Source: Anaerolineae bacterium | Lineage (GTDB): Bacteria > Chloroflexota > Anaerolineae > 4572-78 > NAK82 | DNA length: 12,065 bases | Direction: 5' to 3' | NCBI GenBank assembly: GCA_025062175.1 | Contig: JANXAX010000048.1 | Location: 1 to 12,065 of the forward strand | Shown: piece after piece, positions 1 to 6,310 of the stretch | How the letters are laid out: each line of letters starts with the position of its first letter | Position numbering within the stretch: the first letter of the stretch is position 1 | Program-made: the position numbers and the translations under genes | The notes under the pieces: generated by a model | The model's input: the letters and a program-made list of their open reading frames with translations, nothing else | The model's database searches: none | Told to the model about the DNA's origin: nothing

Positions 1-1623
1 GAGCGCCGCCGCGTCGCCGCTGTTGATGTCGGGCGCCAGATAGCGGAAGGTCTGCAACACCGGCGTGCGCCACACCGGCGCCAAGGGGTTGGGCCGGGAC
101 GTATAGCCCGAGACCATGGGCTTGCCATGTACCGTCTGGAAGAGCAGGTTAGCCGGCCGATCCCAACCGTCCATCGGGATGTCCATGATGGCAAACTCGT
201 CCGCCTCGCGCGCCAGCTGGTGATGGAAGGGATGCGTTTCAGGGAAGCTGATAGGATAGGGCACGGCGAGATATTCCACCCCGATGACACCGGTCAGGAC
301 GAGGGTGACCAGCAGAAGCAATCCCTTCGATCGAAGGTGTTTCCGGCGCGCATCCACTCTCCGCAACAGCCATGCGCTGCCCAGCGCCGCCAGCACGCCC
401 AGGCTCAACATCACCACCACCGCAAAGCGGCTCACCGAGCGCGCGATGCGCAACAGCGGGAACAGATGGTTGAGCAGAGCATAAGGCAACGGGATCGGGC
501 CAATGGCGCCCCAACGAGTCTCTCCCCCGATGTGCAACCGCGGCCCCAGCGCCAGCACCGCGAAGAGCAGTGTGGCGACGCCCCACAACGCCGCCCCCTG
601 CCGACGGCTGAGCACAGCGATGAGCGCCAGCACCAGCACACTGTAGCCGACAAACACGGTGCGCTCGGAAAGGCTGGCGGTGAAGCGCTCGGCCCAGGTG
701 GCAGCCCACGTCCCCCACCAGGGATGCAACGTCGAAGGGGTGAAGAAGGCCGTCAGATCCGCGGAAAGGCGCTCGGCGCTGTCCCCCGGCGGCACCATAT
801 AATCATCGCGCAACGTCTCCTGTACCATGGGAATCCACAACATCGCGGTGGCGACCAGGAAGAACAGACCAGTTATGGCCAAGGCGATGGTCACTCTGGC
901 CGCGACGGCGCGGGTGTGCTGTCGTGCCAGTGTCCACGCCCAAAAGAGGATACTTAAGAGCACCATGTAGAAGGCATAATACCAGTCGCATAGGGCGACC
1001 AGTACCAGCAGGAACGCAGCATACAAGGAGTAATACAATGCCGTCTTGAACCAGCGCCCTTGTGGCTGGACGACACGGCGCACCAGCACCAGCACCATCA
1101 GCACGTAGAAGGGCAGCCATTCCAGCGAGATGAGCTGCATATGCCCGAGCAGGTGAGCCATATGATAGGGCGAGAAGACGAACACAAAGCCGCTCACGAA
1201 AGCAGCCATGTGTCGCAAGAACGTGTTACGCTCCCCTTGCAAGACCCAGAGCGCCAGCAGATAGCTGCCATATCCGCCGATGACGAAGCTGAAGAGTGCT
1301 GCACTGTTATAGGCCACCAGCTCGCCAGCGTTGAGCGTCAGCGGCAGGAAGGTCAAGCCGTTGAAAATGTTGAGCGTGTGGAAATAGAGGTGCACTCCCG
1401 CGGGGTAGTCCAGCAGACGAGTGAAATAAGGGTTGCTGCCTTCGATTAGCAAGGCACGCTTCACCCACCACAGGTTCCAGACGTTCTGCCAGCCATCGAA
1501 GCCGTCGCCCGGGATGGCGCGGGTGAACTCGCGGACGAGCGGGTAGGTCAACAGCAGCGCCAGCGCCAGATAGCTGAACAGGGCGATCAAATGGGGAAGG
1601 TAGCGTCTTCGGTCGGTGTACAT
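1..1623 (-). CDS. Large polytopic membrane protein, GT-C glycosyltransferase-like (C-terminus beyond window)
   Basis: The minus frame is open from an ATG at 1623 to position 1, giving 541 codons with no stop, so the gene is cut by the window edge. About ten hydrophobic segments are visible, for example residues 12-29, 108-127, 140-152, 168-181, 196-229, 243-265, 322-338, 346-359, 398-419 and 433-451. After the first segment an extracytoplasmic loop carries GDGFDGWQNVWNLWW (residues 39-53). Acidic residues (D40, D43) in that position are typical of GT-C-fold lipid-linked-sugar glycosyltransferases and YfhO-like proteins. LRIARSVSRFAVV (391-403) precedes a late segment, and a soluble region begins near 455. 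The GT-C assignment rests on topology and these motifs; substrate and pathway cannot be told. No good Shine-Dalgarno is seen before the ATG. It could instead belong to an uncharacterised membrane family. Confidence 0.72.
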   Translation of the reverse strand, partial: MYTDRRRYLPHLIALFSYLALALLLTYPLVREFTRAIPGDGFDGWQNVWNLWWVKRALLIEGSNPYFTRLLDYPAGVHLYFHTLNIFNGLTFLPLTLNAGELVAYNSAALFSFVIGGYGSYLLALWVLQGERNTFLRHMAAFVSGFVFVFSPYHMAHLLGHMQLISLEWLPFYVLMVLVLVRRVVQPQGRWFKTALYYSLYAAFLLVLVALCDWYYAFYMVLLSILFWAWTLARQHTRAVAARVTIALAITGLFFLVATAMLWIPMVQETLRDDYMVPPGDSAERLSADLTAFFTPSTLHPWWGTWAATWAERFTASLSERTVFVGYSVLVLALIAVLSRRQGAALWGVATLLFAVLALGPRLHIGGETRWGAIGPIPLPYALLNHLFPLLRIARSVSRFAVVVMLSLGVLAALGSAWLLRRVDARRKHLRSKGLLLLVTLVLTGVIGVEYLAVPYPISFPETHPFHHQLAREADEFAIMDIPMDGWDRPANLLFQTVHGKPMVSGYTSRPNPLAPVWRTPVLQTFRYLAPDINSGDAAAL

Positions 1624-2207
1624 CTCATTCGGCTGTTATGGTCACGGGATCTGTCCACCTAAAATGGAACGGTCGTAAGGTCACCTGCCAGTTGCCTCTA
1701 CCCATGCGGCTCGGCCTTAGCCCCGCATCGTCCCAAAGACGAAATGCACCCCAGGGAACCGTTCATTCCCGCGGCACGTCTTCTTACAAAAGTCTATGTA
1801 TCCGTGTCGCGGGGTTGGATGGATTATACCTGCATCCCGGCGTGGCGAAAAAGGGGAACGGTTCGAGTTGGGGATGAGCTGAAGCGGCGACCCAGAGTTG
1901 TGGTAGTATCCGCGCCGCGACCGCGCAGGAAGGAGCTTGCCTCGTCCCAGCCGTCTCCCACGAAGGGGAGGGGATCGTTTCGCGCCACAGGGCTAAAGCC
2001 CTGGGCAAGCTCCCAAGACCTGCGGGCCGGCTGGTGCCGGATGAAGTCGGCCTCGGCCGACTTGAGCTACCAGCTGCGGGCCTGAGCCGGTCGACATTCG
2101 GAAAGGGGATAGGAGATGAGGGTCACATTGGCCCCCCGCATCACGAGTGGCGACACAGCATGCCGTGCCTCTACAAGCCACCACGCGGGTCGCTCTTACA
2201 AGCGCAT
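1624..2207. other. Gene-poor intergenic region
   Basis: I see no convincing gene here. Short open frames on both strands lack family resemblance and ribosome sites. The region separates the divergent membrane-protein gene (minus) from the PD40 gene (plus), so it should carry both promoters. A hairpin (ATGCGG at 1704-1709 with CCGCAT at 1723-1728, inner GGC/GCC) lies upstream of the membrane-protein gene. The right half holds the palindrome cluster listed separately. Confidence 0.6.
1932..2088. repeat. Nested palindromic element (REP/MITE-like or structured RNA)
   Basis: Several self-complementary segments sit close together. CAGGGCT-AA-AGCCCTG (1988-2003) is a perfect 7-bp stem with a 2-nt loop. 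AAGTCGGCC-TC-GGCCGACTT (2044-2063) is a perfect 9-bp stem with a 2-nt loop. GCTGGT (2030-2035) can pair with ACCAGC (2069-2074), enclosing that stem. CCGGC-TGGT-GCCGG (2027-2040) is an alternative small hairpin. GGAGCTTGCC (1932-1941) is complementary to GGCAAGCTCC (2004-2013), enclosing the first stem. CTGCGGGCC occurs twice (2020-2028, 2074-2082). Clusters of short-loop GC palindromes like this are typical of dispersed intergenic repeats; whether other copies exist in this genome cannot be seen from here. Confidence 0.6.
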
Positions 2208-2236
2208 TTGTACTTTTCGGATGCGAGAAGCATAAT
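2208..2236 (+). promoter_or_regulatory. Putative sigma-70-type promoter of the PD40 gene
   Basis: TTGTAC (2208-2213) and CATAAT (2231-2236) are separated by exactly 17 nt. The -10 matches the consensus at 5 of 6 positions and the -35 at 3 of 6. A transcript starting near 2243 would have a leader of about 67 nt before the ATG at 2310. Confidence 0.45.
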
Positions 2237-2309
2237 AAGTACGTGACGGCGTTCCGGTTTAGCTGGGCGCTTTGTAATGCAGCACTCGGATAGGATGAAA
2301 GGAGATAGT

Positions 2310-3431
2310 ATGATGAAAGGCATCGGCCAAGCTAAGTGGTGGTATGGCACGTTGGTGATGATGCTCGCTCTGGCAGGATGGGGAGCGGGTTGGTGGGGAC
2401 TTCACCATGGTGTCGGCCTGATACCGGACGCACGGGCTGCCGAGCCCGTGACCGCGAGCGCCGAGGTGCCATGGGGACGCATCGCCTTCAGCTTCTGGAA
2501 CCGCGCGCCGGAGCGCTGCACCTATGAGATCAACGTGATCGACGTGGCGGCGTGTCTGCAAGGGCCTGCGGAGTGCCAGGCCAAACGACTGGTCTTCCCT
2601 TTGAATAATGTCAGCGAGCCGGCGCTCTCCCCTTCGGGTCAGCGTCTCGCCTTCCGTGGTTGGGGTGAGCCCCCCAGCAAGGACAGCCCATTCTACGGAT
2701 GTGCGCCGGCGATCAAGGTGCGCGCCCTGGCCAACACGCGGCTCGACGGCAGTGACTTGCGCGTCACGGGTGGCTTCTGGGAGGACGCCCATCCCGACTG
2801 GTCGCCGGACGGGCTGCGCCTGTTGTTCGACAGCACCCGCATAGGAGATGAGATCAGCCGCATCTACGTGATCGACGCCGACGGGCGCAACGAGGGCGAC
2901 CTGCGCATCATCGGGCAACATCCTTCCTGGGCCCCGGACGGTCAGCGCTTCGTCTACCGCGGCTGTGACCTCACCGGCAACCGCTGTGGCCTGTGGGTCG
3001 CTTATCCGTGGCCGGTCAAGCCTTGGGAGACGGGCCAGAACATGGTGGGCCCCATCGTCCTCGACGAAAAGGCTGCCCATCCCGACTGGTCACCGGTGGC
3101 GGATGAGGTGGTCTACCAGACGCCCAGCGGCGGTATGTGGAGCATCGTGCGAGTCGAGGTGCGCCTCGTCTCCGAGGCGAATCCGCCTGTGCCGCAGGTG
3201 CTGCTGCGCGCGCCAGGGCGCCACGGCCTGCCGGCCTGGTCGCCCGATGGGCAATGGATCGCCTACGTCTCGGACGCGGACGGCAACTGGGGCATCTGGA
3301 TTATGCGCCGCGACGGCAGCGAACAACGTCGCCTCTTCGCCTTTGACGGGGGTGTGTACGAGCTGCCCCGCGCCGGAGAGCCCTATGGCACCCGCGACTG
3401 GTTGGATGAGCAGATTTCGTGGTCGCGCTAG
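2310..3431 (+). CDS. Exported TolB-like PD40 beta-propeller protein
   Basis: The protein has 373 residues from ATG 2310. AAGGAG at 2299-2304 lies 5 nt before this ATG, which favours it over an in-frame ATG at 2277 with no ribosome site; ATG 2313 is also possible. Residues 8-32 are hydrophobic and followed by ARA/AEP (41-46), a plausible Sec cleavage site after residue 43. Five PD40-type repeats with the W/LSPDG-x3-aY pattern are visible near residues 103-117, 160-174, 204-217, 257-269 and 307-320, including HPDWSPDG and LPAWSPDG, as in the TolB propeller. This suggests an extracytoplasmic propeller for ligand or protein binding. The TolB N-terminal domain is absent and Chloroflexota lack the Tol-Pal setting, so it should not be called TolB. 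Six Cys residues (70, 82, 89, 131, 219, 226) could form disulfides. The specific role is unknown. Confidence 0.82.
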   Translation: MMKGIGQAKWWYGTLVMMLALAGWGAGWWGLHHGVGLIPDARAAEPVTASAEVPWGRIAFSFWNRAPERCTYEINVIDVAACLQGPAECQAKRLVFPLNNVSEPALSPSGQRLAFRGWGEPPSKDSPFYGCAPAIKVRALANTRLDGSDLRVTGGFWEDAHPDWSPDGLRLLFDSTRIGDEISRIYVIDADGRNEGDLRIIGQHPSWAPDGQRFVYRGCDLTGNRCGLWVAYPWPVKPWETGQNMVGPIVLDEKAAHPDWSPVADEVVYQTPSGGMWSIVRVEVRLVSEANPPVPQVLLRAPGRHGLPAWSPDGQWIAYVSDADGNWGIWIMRRDGSEQRRLFAFDGGVYELPRAGEPYGTRDWLDEQISWSR

Positions 3432-3664
3432 TATTGCGTTAACGCGGAGCCGCAGAAAACCTTTGGACCGCGAAACGCGCCGAAGACTATGCAAGAGGCG
3501 AAACGCTTCGTATTTCCAGCCGCTCTTCAGGTTCGCGGTCCGGATGAGGGCAAACCAGGCCGTGCGCCCGTGGGCGGCCTAAATCGCTCGCAGACGGTCG
3601 CGACGTCATTCGTCGCGCAAAGATGAAACAGAGACCAAACTTTCAAATAGGGGGGATTTGAGCG
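3432..3664. other. Structured intergenic spacer between two exported-protein genes
   Basis: GGACCGCGAA (3465-3474) is exactly complementary to TTCGCGGTCC (3532-3541), and the 57 nt between them contain further partly complementary pieces (AAGAGGCG with CGCTCTT, one bulge). A second perfect hairpin, CGCGACG-TCATT-CGTCGCG, lies at 3599-3617, about 50 nt before the next start codon. Neither is followed by a T-tract, so they do not look like intrinsic terminators. A structured leader, a processing site or a small RNA are possible. I see no gene here. Confidence 0.45.
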
Positions 3665-4456
3665 ATGAAACGGTTATCTAACCCGATCATCTGGACTGTG
3701 GTGCTGATCACGGTCCTGTTGGTGGTGGGTGTACTGGCGGCCTACGCCCAAGAAGGGCAGACGGAGTTCGTGGTGCTCAATTATGTGGGCAAGGAGCTCT
3801 CCTTCACCCTGGATGGCGTACAGTACAGCGTGCCAGCGGCCCAAGATGGACAGCCGGGTATGTTGCGCTTTACGCTGACGCCCGGCAAGCACGAGTACAC
3901 CGGCACGGTGCCGGGCGGCCCGGGCGCGAACGGCTTGGTGGAGCTGGCATTGGGCCAGCAGTACGTGCTGGGAGCACGGCTGGATACCCAGCCAGCGCGC
4001 CTCTCTCCTGAGGGCAAGGTGATCGAAGAGCCGCGCGATGTGCTCGTCTTCTTCGAGGCGAGTTTGCAGCCCGCGGCGCCTACCCCTGCGGCGACACGCG
4101 TCCCATTGCAACCTATCCCGGCCAGCCTGGGTGCGCTGGTGTTTGACAATTACATCGGCGAGGAGCTGGTCGTCGATCTGCAGGGCAACCTCTACCGCGT
4201 GCCAGCCAACGGACGCCTCCAGGTGAACCTGGCGCCGGGCGAATACGCCTACAGCGCCAGCGCAGGTATCTCTGGGACGAGCGGCACGGCGGAAGTGCGC
4301 GCCGGCGCCTACACCGGCCTGGGCTTCAGCCGCGAAGTGCCGCCCACGCCCACTTACGAGCTGGGCAAGGAAGCGCCGACTGTGGCCGTGCCCAGGATCT
4401 TCGTGACCCCGGTCGACCTCAGCGCAGAAGTGCCGACGAGCACCCCAACTCCCTAA
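3665..4456 (+). CDS. Exported protein with two copies of a small beta-rich (PEGA/DUF4397-like) domain
   Basis: This 263-residue protein begins at ATG 3665, with a G-rich ribosome site (AGGGGGG, 3649-3655) 9 nt upstream. Residues 8-28 form a signal peptide or anchor, with possible cleavage at AYA/QEG. Two copies of one domain follow. Copy 1 (about 35-105) has FVVLNYVGKEL, a short strand ending in YSVPA and LTPGKHEY. Copy 2 (about 157-222) has LVFDNYIGEEL, YRVPANG and LAPGEYAY. The order (N-Y-x-G-x-E-L, then V-P-A, then a P-G-[KE]-[HY] turn) resembles small surface domains of the PEGA or DUF4397 type, but I cannot assign a named family. Pro/Thr-rich stretches join the copies (136-152) and end the protein, as in Chloroflexota surface proteins. 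It ends 32 nt before a strong terminator. Function unknown. Confidence 0.75.
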   Translation: MKRLSNPIIWTVVLITVLLVVGVLAAYAQEGQTEFVVLNYVGKELSFTLDGVQYSVPAAQDGQPGMLRFTLTPGKHEYTGTVPGGPGANGLVELALGQQYVLGARLDTQPARLSPEGKVIEEPRDVLVFFEASLQPAAPTPAATRVPLQPIPASLGALVFDNYIGEELVVDLQGNLYRVPANGRLQVNLAPGEYAYSASAGISGTSGTAEVRAGAYTGLGFSREVPPTPTYELGKEAPTVAVPRIFVTPVDLSAEVPTSTPTP

Positions 4457-4487
4457 GGCGTGCCACCCCGCCACAAGCTAAGTAGAT

Positions 4488-4520
4488 AGGGCCATGTCTG
4501 CGACATGGCCCTCTTTGTTA
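4488..4520 (+). terminator. Intrinsic terminator after the two-domain gene
   Basis: AGGGCCATGTC (4488-4498), loop TGC, then GACATGGCCCT (4502-4512) form a perfect 11-bp stem followed by CTTTGTTA. It lies 32 nt past the stop codon of the 3665-4456 gene and implies that the PhoX-family gene has its own promoter. Confidence 0.85.
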
Positions 4521-4574
4521 CAGAAACAGTGTGGTTCCTTCGTGCGTATCCTTTTACCAGGTATTAGCTCTCTC

Positions 4575-4603
4575 TTTACGTCACCTTTACTTCGTGTTAA
4601 ACA
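4575..4603 (+). promoter_or_regulatory. Possible promoter of the PhoX-family gene
   Basis: TTTACG (4575-4580) and TAAACA (4598-4603) are 17 nt apart. Both match the sigma-70 consensus only partly. The main argument is position: the terminator at 4488-4520 isolates the downstream gene. An inverted repeat, TGGCTG (4617-4622) with CAGCCA (4639-4644), lies between this site and the start codon. Confidence 0.28.
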
Positions 4604-4678
4604 CTGCGTGCTACTCTGGCTGTGGCACAGTCGGTGATCAGCCACAAGCACAATTTTCAGAAAAGGGAGGAGTAGCAA

Positions 4679-6178
4679 ATGTCAAAAGGAAAATGGTGGT
4701 CTGTTCTGTTTGCAGTGTTGGCTTTCCTGCTCATCGTCCCGTTCCAGGCTTGGGCCGCGGAGCCGGAGCTGTTGATCTCGCTGGATGACCCGATGGCCGC
4801 CTTCTTGGAAAGCCGCGCATATGCAGCCAAGATGGGCGCCACCGCCGAGTTCCGCAAGATGGAATGGGTGGCCGTGGACCCGAACGCGAAGAAGCTCTAC
4901 ATCTCGATGAGCGAGGTCAACAAGACGATGAGCGACGGCAAGGGCGACATCAACGTGCCCGAGAACAACTGCGGCATCGTCTATGAAGCCGACCTGGATG
5001 ACAACTATAACATCAGTATGCTCAAACCGCTTGTCGTCGGCGGGCCATACAACGCTGAGGCCAAGGAGAATCAGTGCGCACTGGACGCCATCTCCAACCC
5101 CGACAGCCTCTACGTAGACCCGTATGGCAACCTGTGGATCGGCGAGGACACGGGCTATCATGTCAATAACTTCGTCTGGCGCTGGGACGGCAAGCGCCTG
5201 CAGCGCTTCGCCGCGATGCCACTTGGCGCGGAGGTGACCGGCATTCTGGTGACTTCCAATGGCGATGTATTCTTCAGCGTACAGCATCCTGGTGCGCTGA
5301 ATATGTATCCTTTCAACCGCGCCGCGGTGGTGGTCATCAACGGCTTCAAGGCGAATGACCCCTTTGAAGACCTGCCCGTGCCCACGGGGGATGCTATGCG
5401 CACCGTGACCGTGGCTGCGGGTGAGGTGCAGGTCCTGGCGCGCGTGGGCGAGCTCATCCCCAACGATGCCCGCCAGATGGTCTGGGGTCAGGTGAACAAC
5501 CTCGCCGGTCGCCACCAGGTGACGTGCAACCATCCCGACGGCAACATCTGGCTGCCGACCAACGAGCAGGGCACCGAAGGCTATCTCTACACCAACTATG
5601 AGTGCCGCCCCGGCACCGTCGGCAAGATGTACATCCGCCACACCGGCGAGCGCTGGGAAGTCCTGGAGGGTGAGCAAGTGGACTTCGCCTCGGTGCGAGG
5701 GACATGGAACAACTGTGGCACCAGCACCACCCCGTGGATGACCGGCCTCAGCGGCGAGGAATATGAGCCTCTGGCCAGCAAGGCCGACTGGAAGACCAAC
5801 GTGGCCGAGATGACCGCCTACCTCGGTGAGCAGGCCAATCCCTACGACTACGGCTGGATCGTGGAGCTCATCCCCGACGCCTATGGCGACTACATCGAGA
5901 CCCAGGTGGTCAAGCACTATGCGCTGGGCCGCTTCAGCCACGAGATGGCGATCGTGATGCCCGACAAGAGGACCGTCTATCACGGTGACGACGGCACCGG
6001 CACCGTCCTGTTCAAGTCGGTGGCCGATACCCCTGGTGACCTGAGCGTTGCCACGCTGTACGCCGCCAAGGTGACCCAGAACCCAGACGAGACGCTGAGC
6101 CTCGAATGGGTTGAGCTGGGCAACGCCAGCGACGAGGATATCTACGCTGCCATCCGCAGCATCCAGCTGCCCGAGTAA
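4679..6178 (+). CDS. PhoX/DUF839-family beta-propeller protein with apparently permuted domain order
   Basis: The protein has 499 residues; AGGGAGGAG (4664-4672) lies 6 nt before ATG 4679. Residues 1-27 are a Sec-type signal peptide (KGKWW, hydrophobic core, AWA/AEP) with no twin arginine. PhoX proteins are Ca/Fe-dependent phosphatases built on a propeller. Family motifs seen in order are: FRKMEWVAVDP (58-68), NPDSLYVDPYGNLWIGEDTG (140-159), GAEVTG (183-188), FFSVQHPG (198-205), CNHPDGNIW (283-291), NNCGTSTTPW (344-353) with GEEYE (359-363), GRFSHE (417-422), VYHGDDG (433-439) and GDLSVATLYAAK (453-464). In canonical PhoX, NC..TPW, CEE, GRF.HE and GDD come first, and the (R/K).E, PDNL..GNLWI and QHPG motifs come last, so the halves are swapped here. 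Candidate ligands C346, E360/E361, E422, D437/D438 and E62 are kept. Phosphatase activity is plausible but unproven. Confidence 0.85.
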   Translation: MSKGKWWSVLFAVLAFLLIVPFQAWAAEPELLISLDDPMAAFLESRAYAAKMGATAEFRKMEWVAVDPNAKKLYISMSEVNKTMSDGKGDINVPENNCGIVYEADLDDNYNISMLKPLVVGGPYNAEAKENQCALDAISNPDSLYVDPYGNLWIGEDTGYHVNNFVWRWDGKRLQRFAAMPLGAEVTGILVTSNGDVFFSVQHPGALNMYPFNRAAVVVINGFKANDPFEDLPVPTGDAMRTVTVAAGEVQVLARVGELIPNDARQMVWGQVNNLAGRHQVTCNHPDGNIWLPTNEQGTEGYLYTNYECRPGTVGKMYIRHTGERWEVLEGEQVDFASVRGTWNNCGTSTTPWMTGLSGEEYEPLASKADWKTNVAEMTAYLGEQANPYDYGWIVELIPDAYGDYIETQVVKHYALGRFSHEMAIVMPDKRTVYHGDDGTGTVLFKSVADTPGDLSVATLYAAKVTQNPDETLSLEWVELGNASDEDIYAAIRSIQLPE

Positions 6179-6214
6179 TTTGCCGGCCTGACCGCTAAGA
6201 ACCCTACCCCTCAA

Positions 6215-6249
6215 GGAAGCCACGCAATGAGGCGTGGCTTCTCCTCTTT
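6215..6249 (+). terminator. Intrinsic terminator after the PhoX-family gene
   Basis: GAAGCCACGC (6216-6225), loop AATGAG, then GCGTGGCTTC (6232-6241) form a perfect 10-bp stem, which a G-U pair (6215/6242) can extend. TCCTCTTT follows on the plus strand. On the minus strand no T-tract follows, so it serves the PhoX-family gene rather than ruvB. Confidence 0.82.
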
Positions 6250-6264
6250 GGGAAAGAGTTTTCT
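6244..6264 (+). terminator. Second, overlapping terminator hairpin
   Basis: CTCTTT-GGG-AAAGAG (6244-6258) is a perfect 6-bp stem followed by TTTTCT. It begins inside the U-tract of the preceding terminator, making a tandem terminator that would protect the convergent ruvB gene from read-through. Confidence 0.6.
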
Positions 6265-6310
6265 AGCGAGGACAACAGGTGGCAAGCGTTACGAAGAAGT
6301 TCGAGCGCCG

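Noticed and set aside
127..957. A 276-codon plus-strand open frame at the left edge
   Set aside because: The translation is a His/Arg/Gln-rich low-complexity shadow. The minus strand is open through the whole 1-1623 stretch with membrane-protein composition.
1704..1728. Hairpin ATGCGG/CCGCAT as a terminator
   Set aside because: There is no T-tract on either side, and it lies upstream of the minus-strand gene rather than after a gene.
1638..2246. Short overlapping open frames in the gap before the PD40 gene
   Set aside because: They have no ribosome sites and no recognisable families, and several run through the palindrome cluster, which reads as non-coding.
2277..2309. An earlier in-frame ATG for the PD40 gene
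   Set aside because: It adds a polar segment before the signal peptide and has no ribosome site, while AAGGAG sits 5 nt before ATG 2310.
3674..4474. A 266-codon minus-strand open frame opposite the two-domain gene
   Set aside because: It has no motif or signal, and it starts within the untranslated region beside a plus-strand terminator. The plus frame has a signal peptide and an internal domain duplication.
4682..6223. A 513-codon open frame on the minus strand opposite the PhoX-family gene
   Set aside because: It mirrors the strong codon bias of a GC-rich gene. Its translation is rich in His, Val, Gly and Leu with no family motif, while the plus frame carries a signal peptide, a ribosome site and PhoX motifs.
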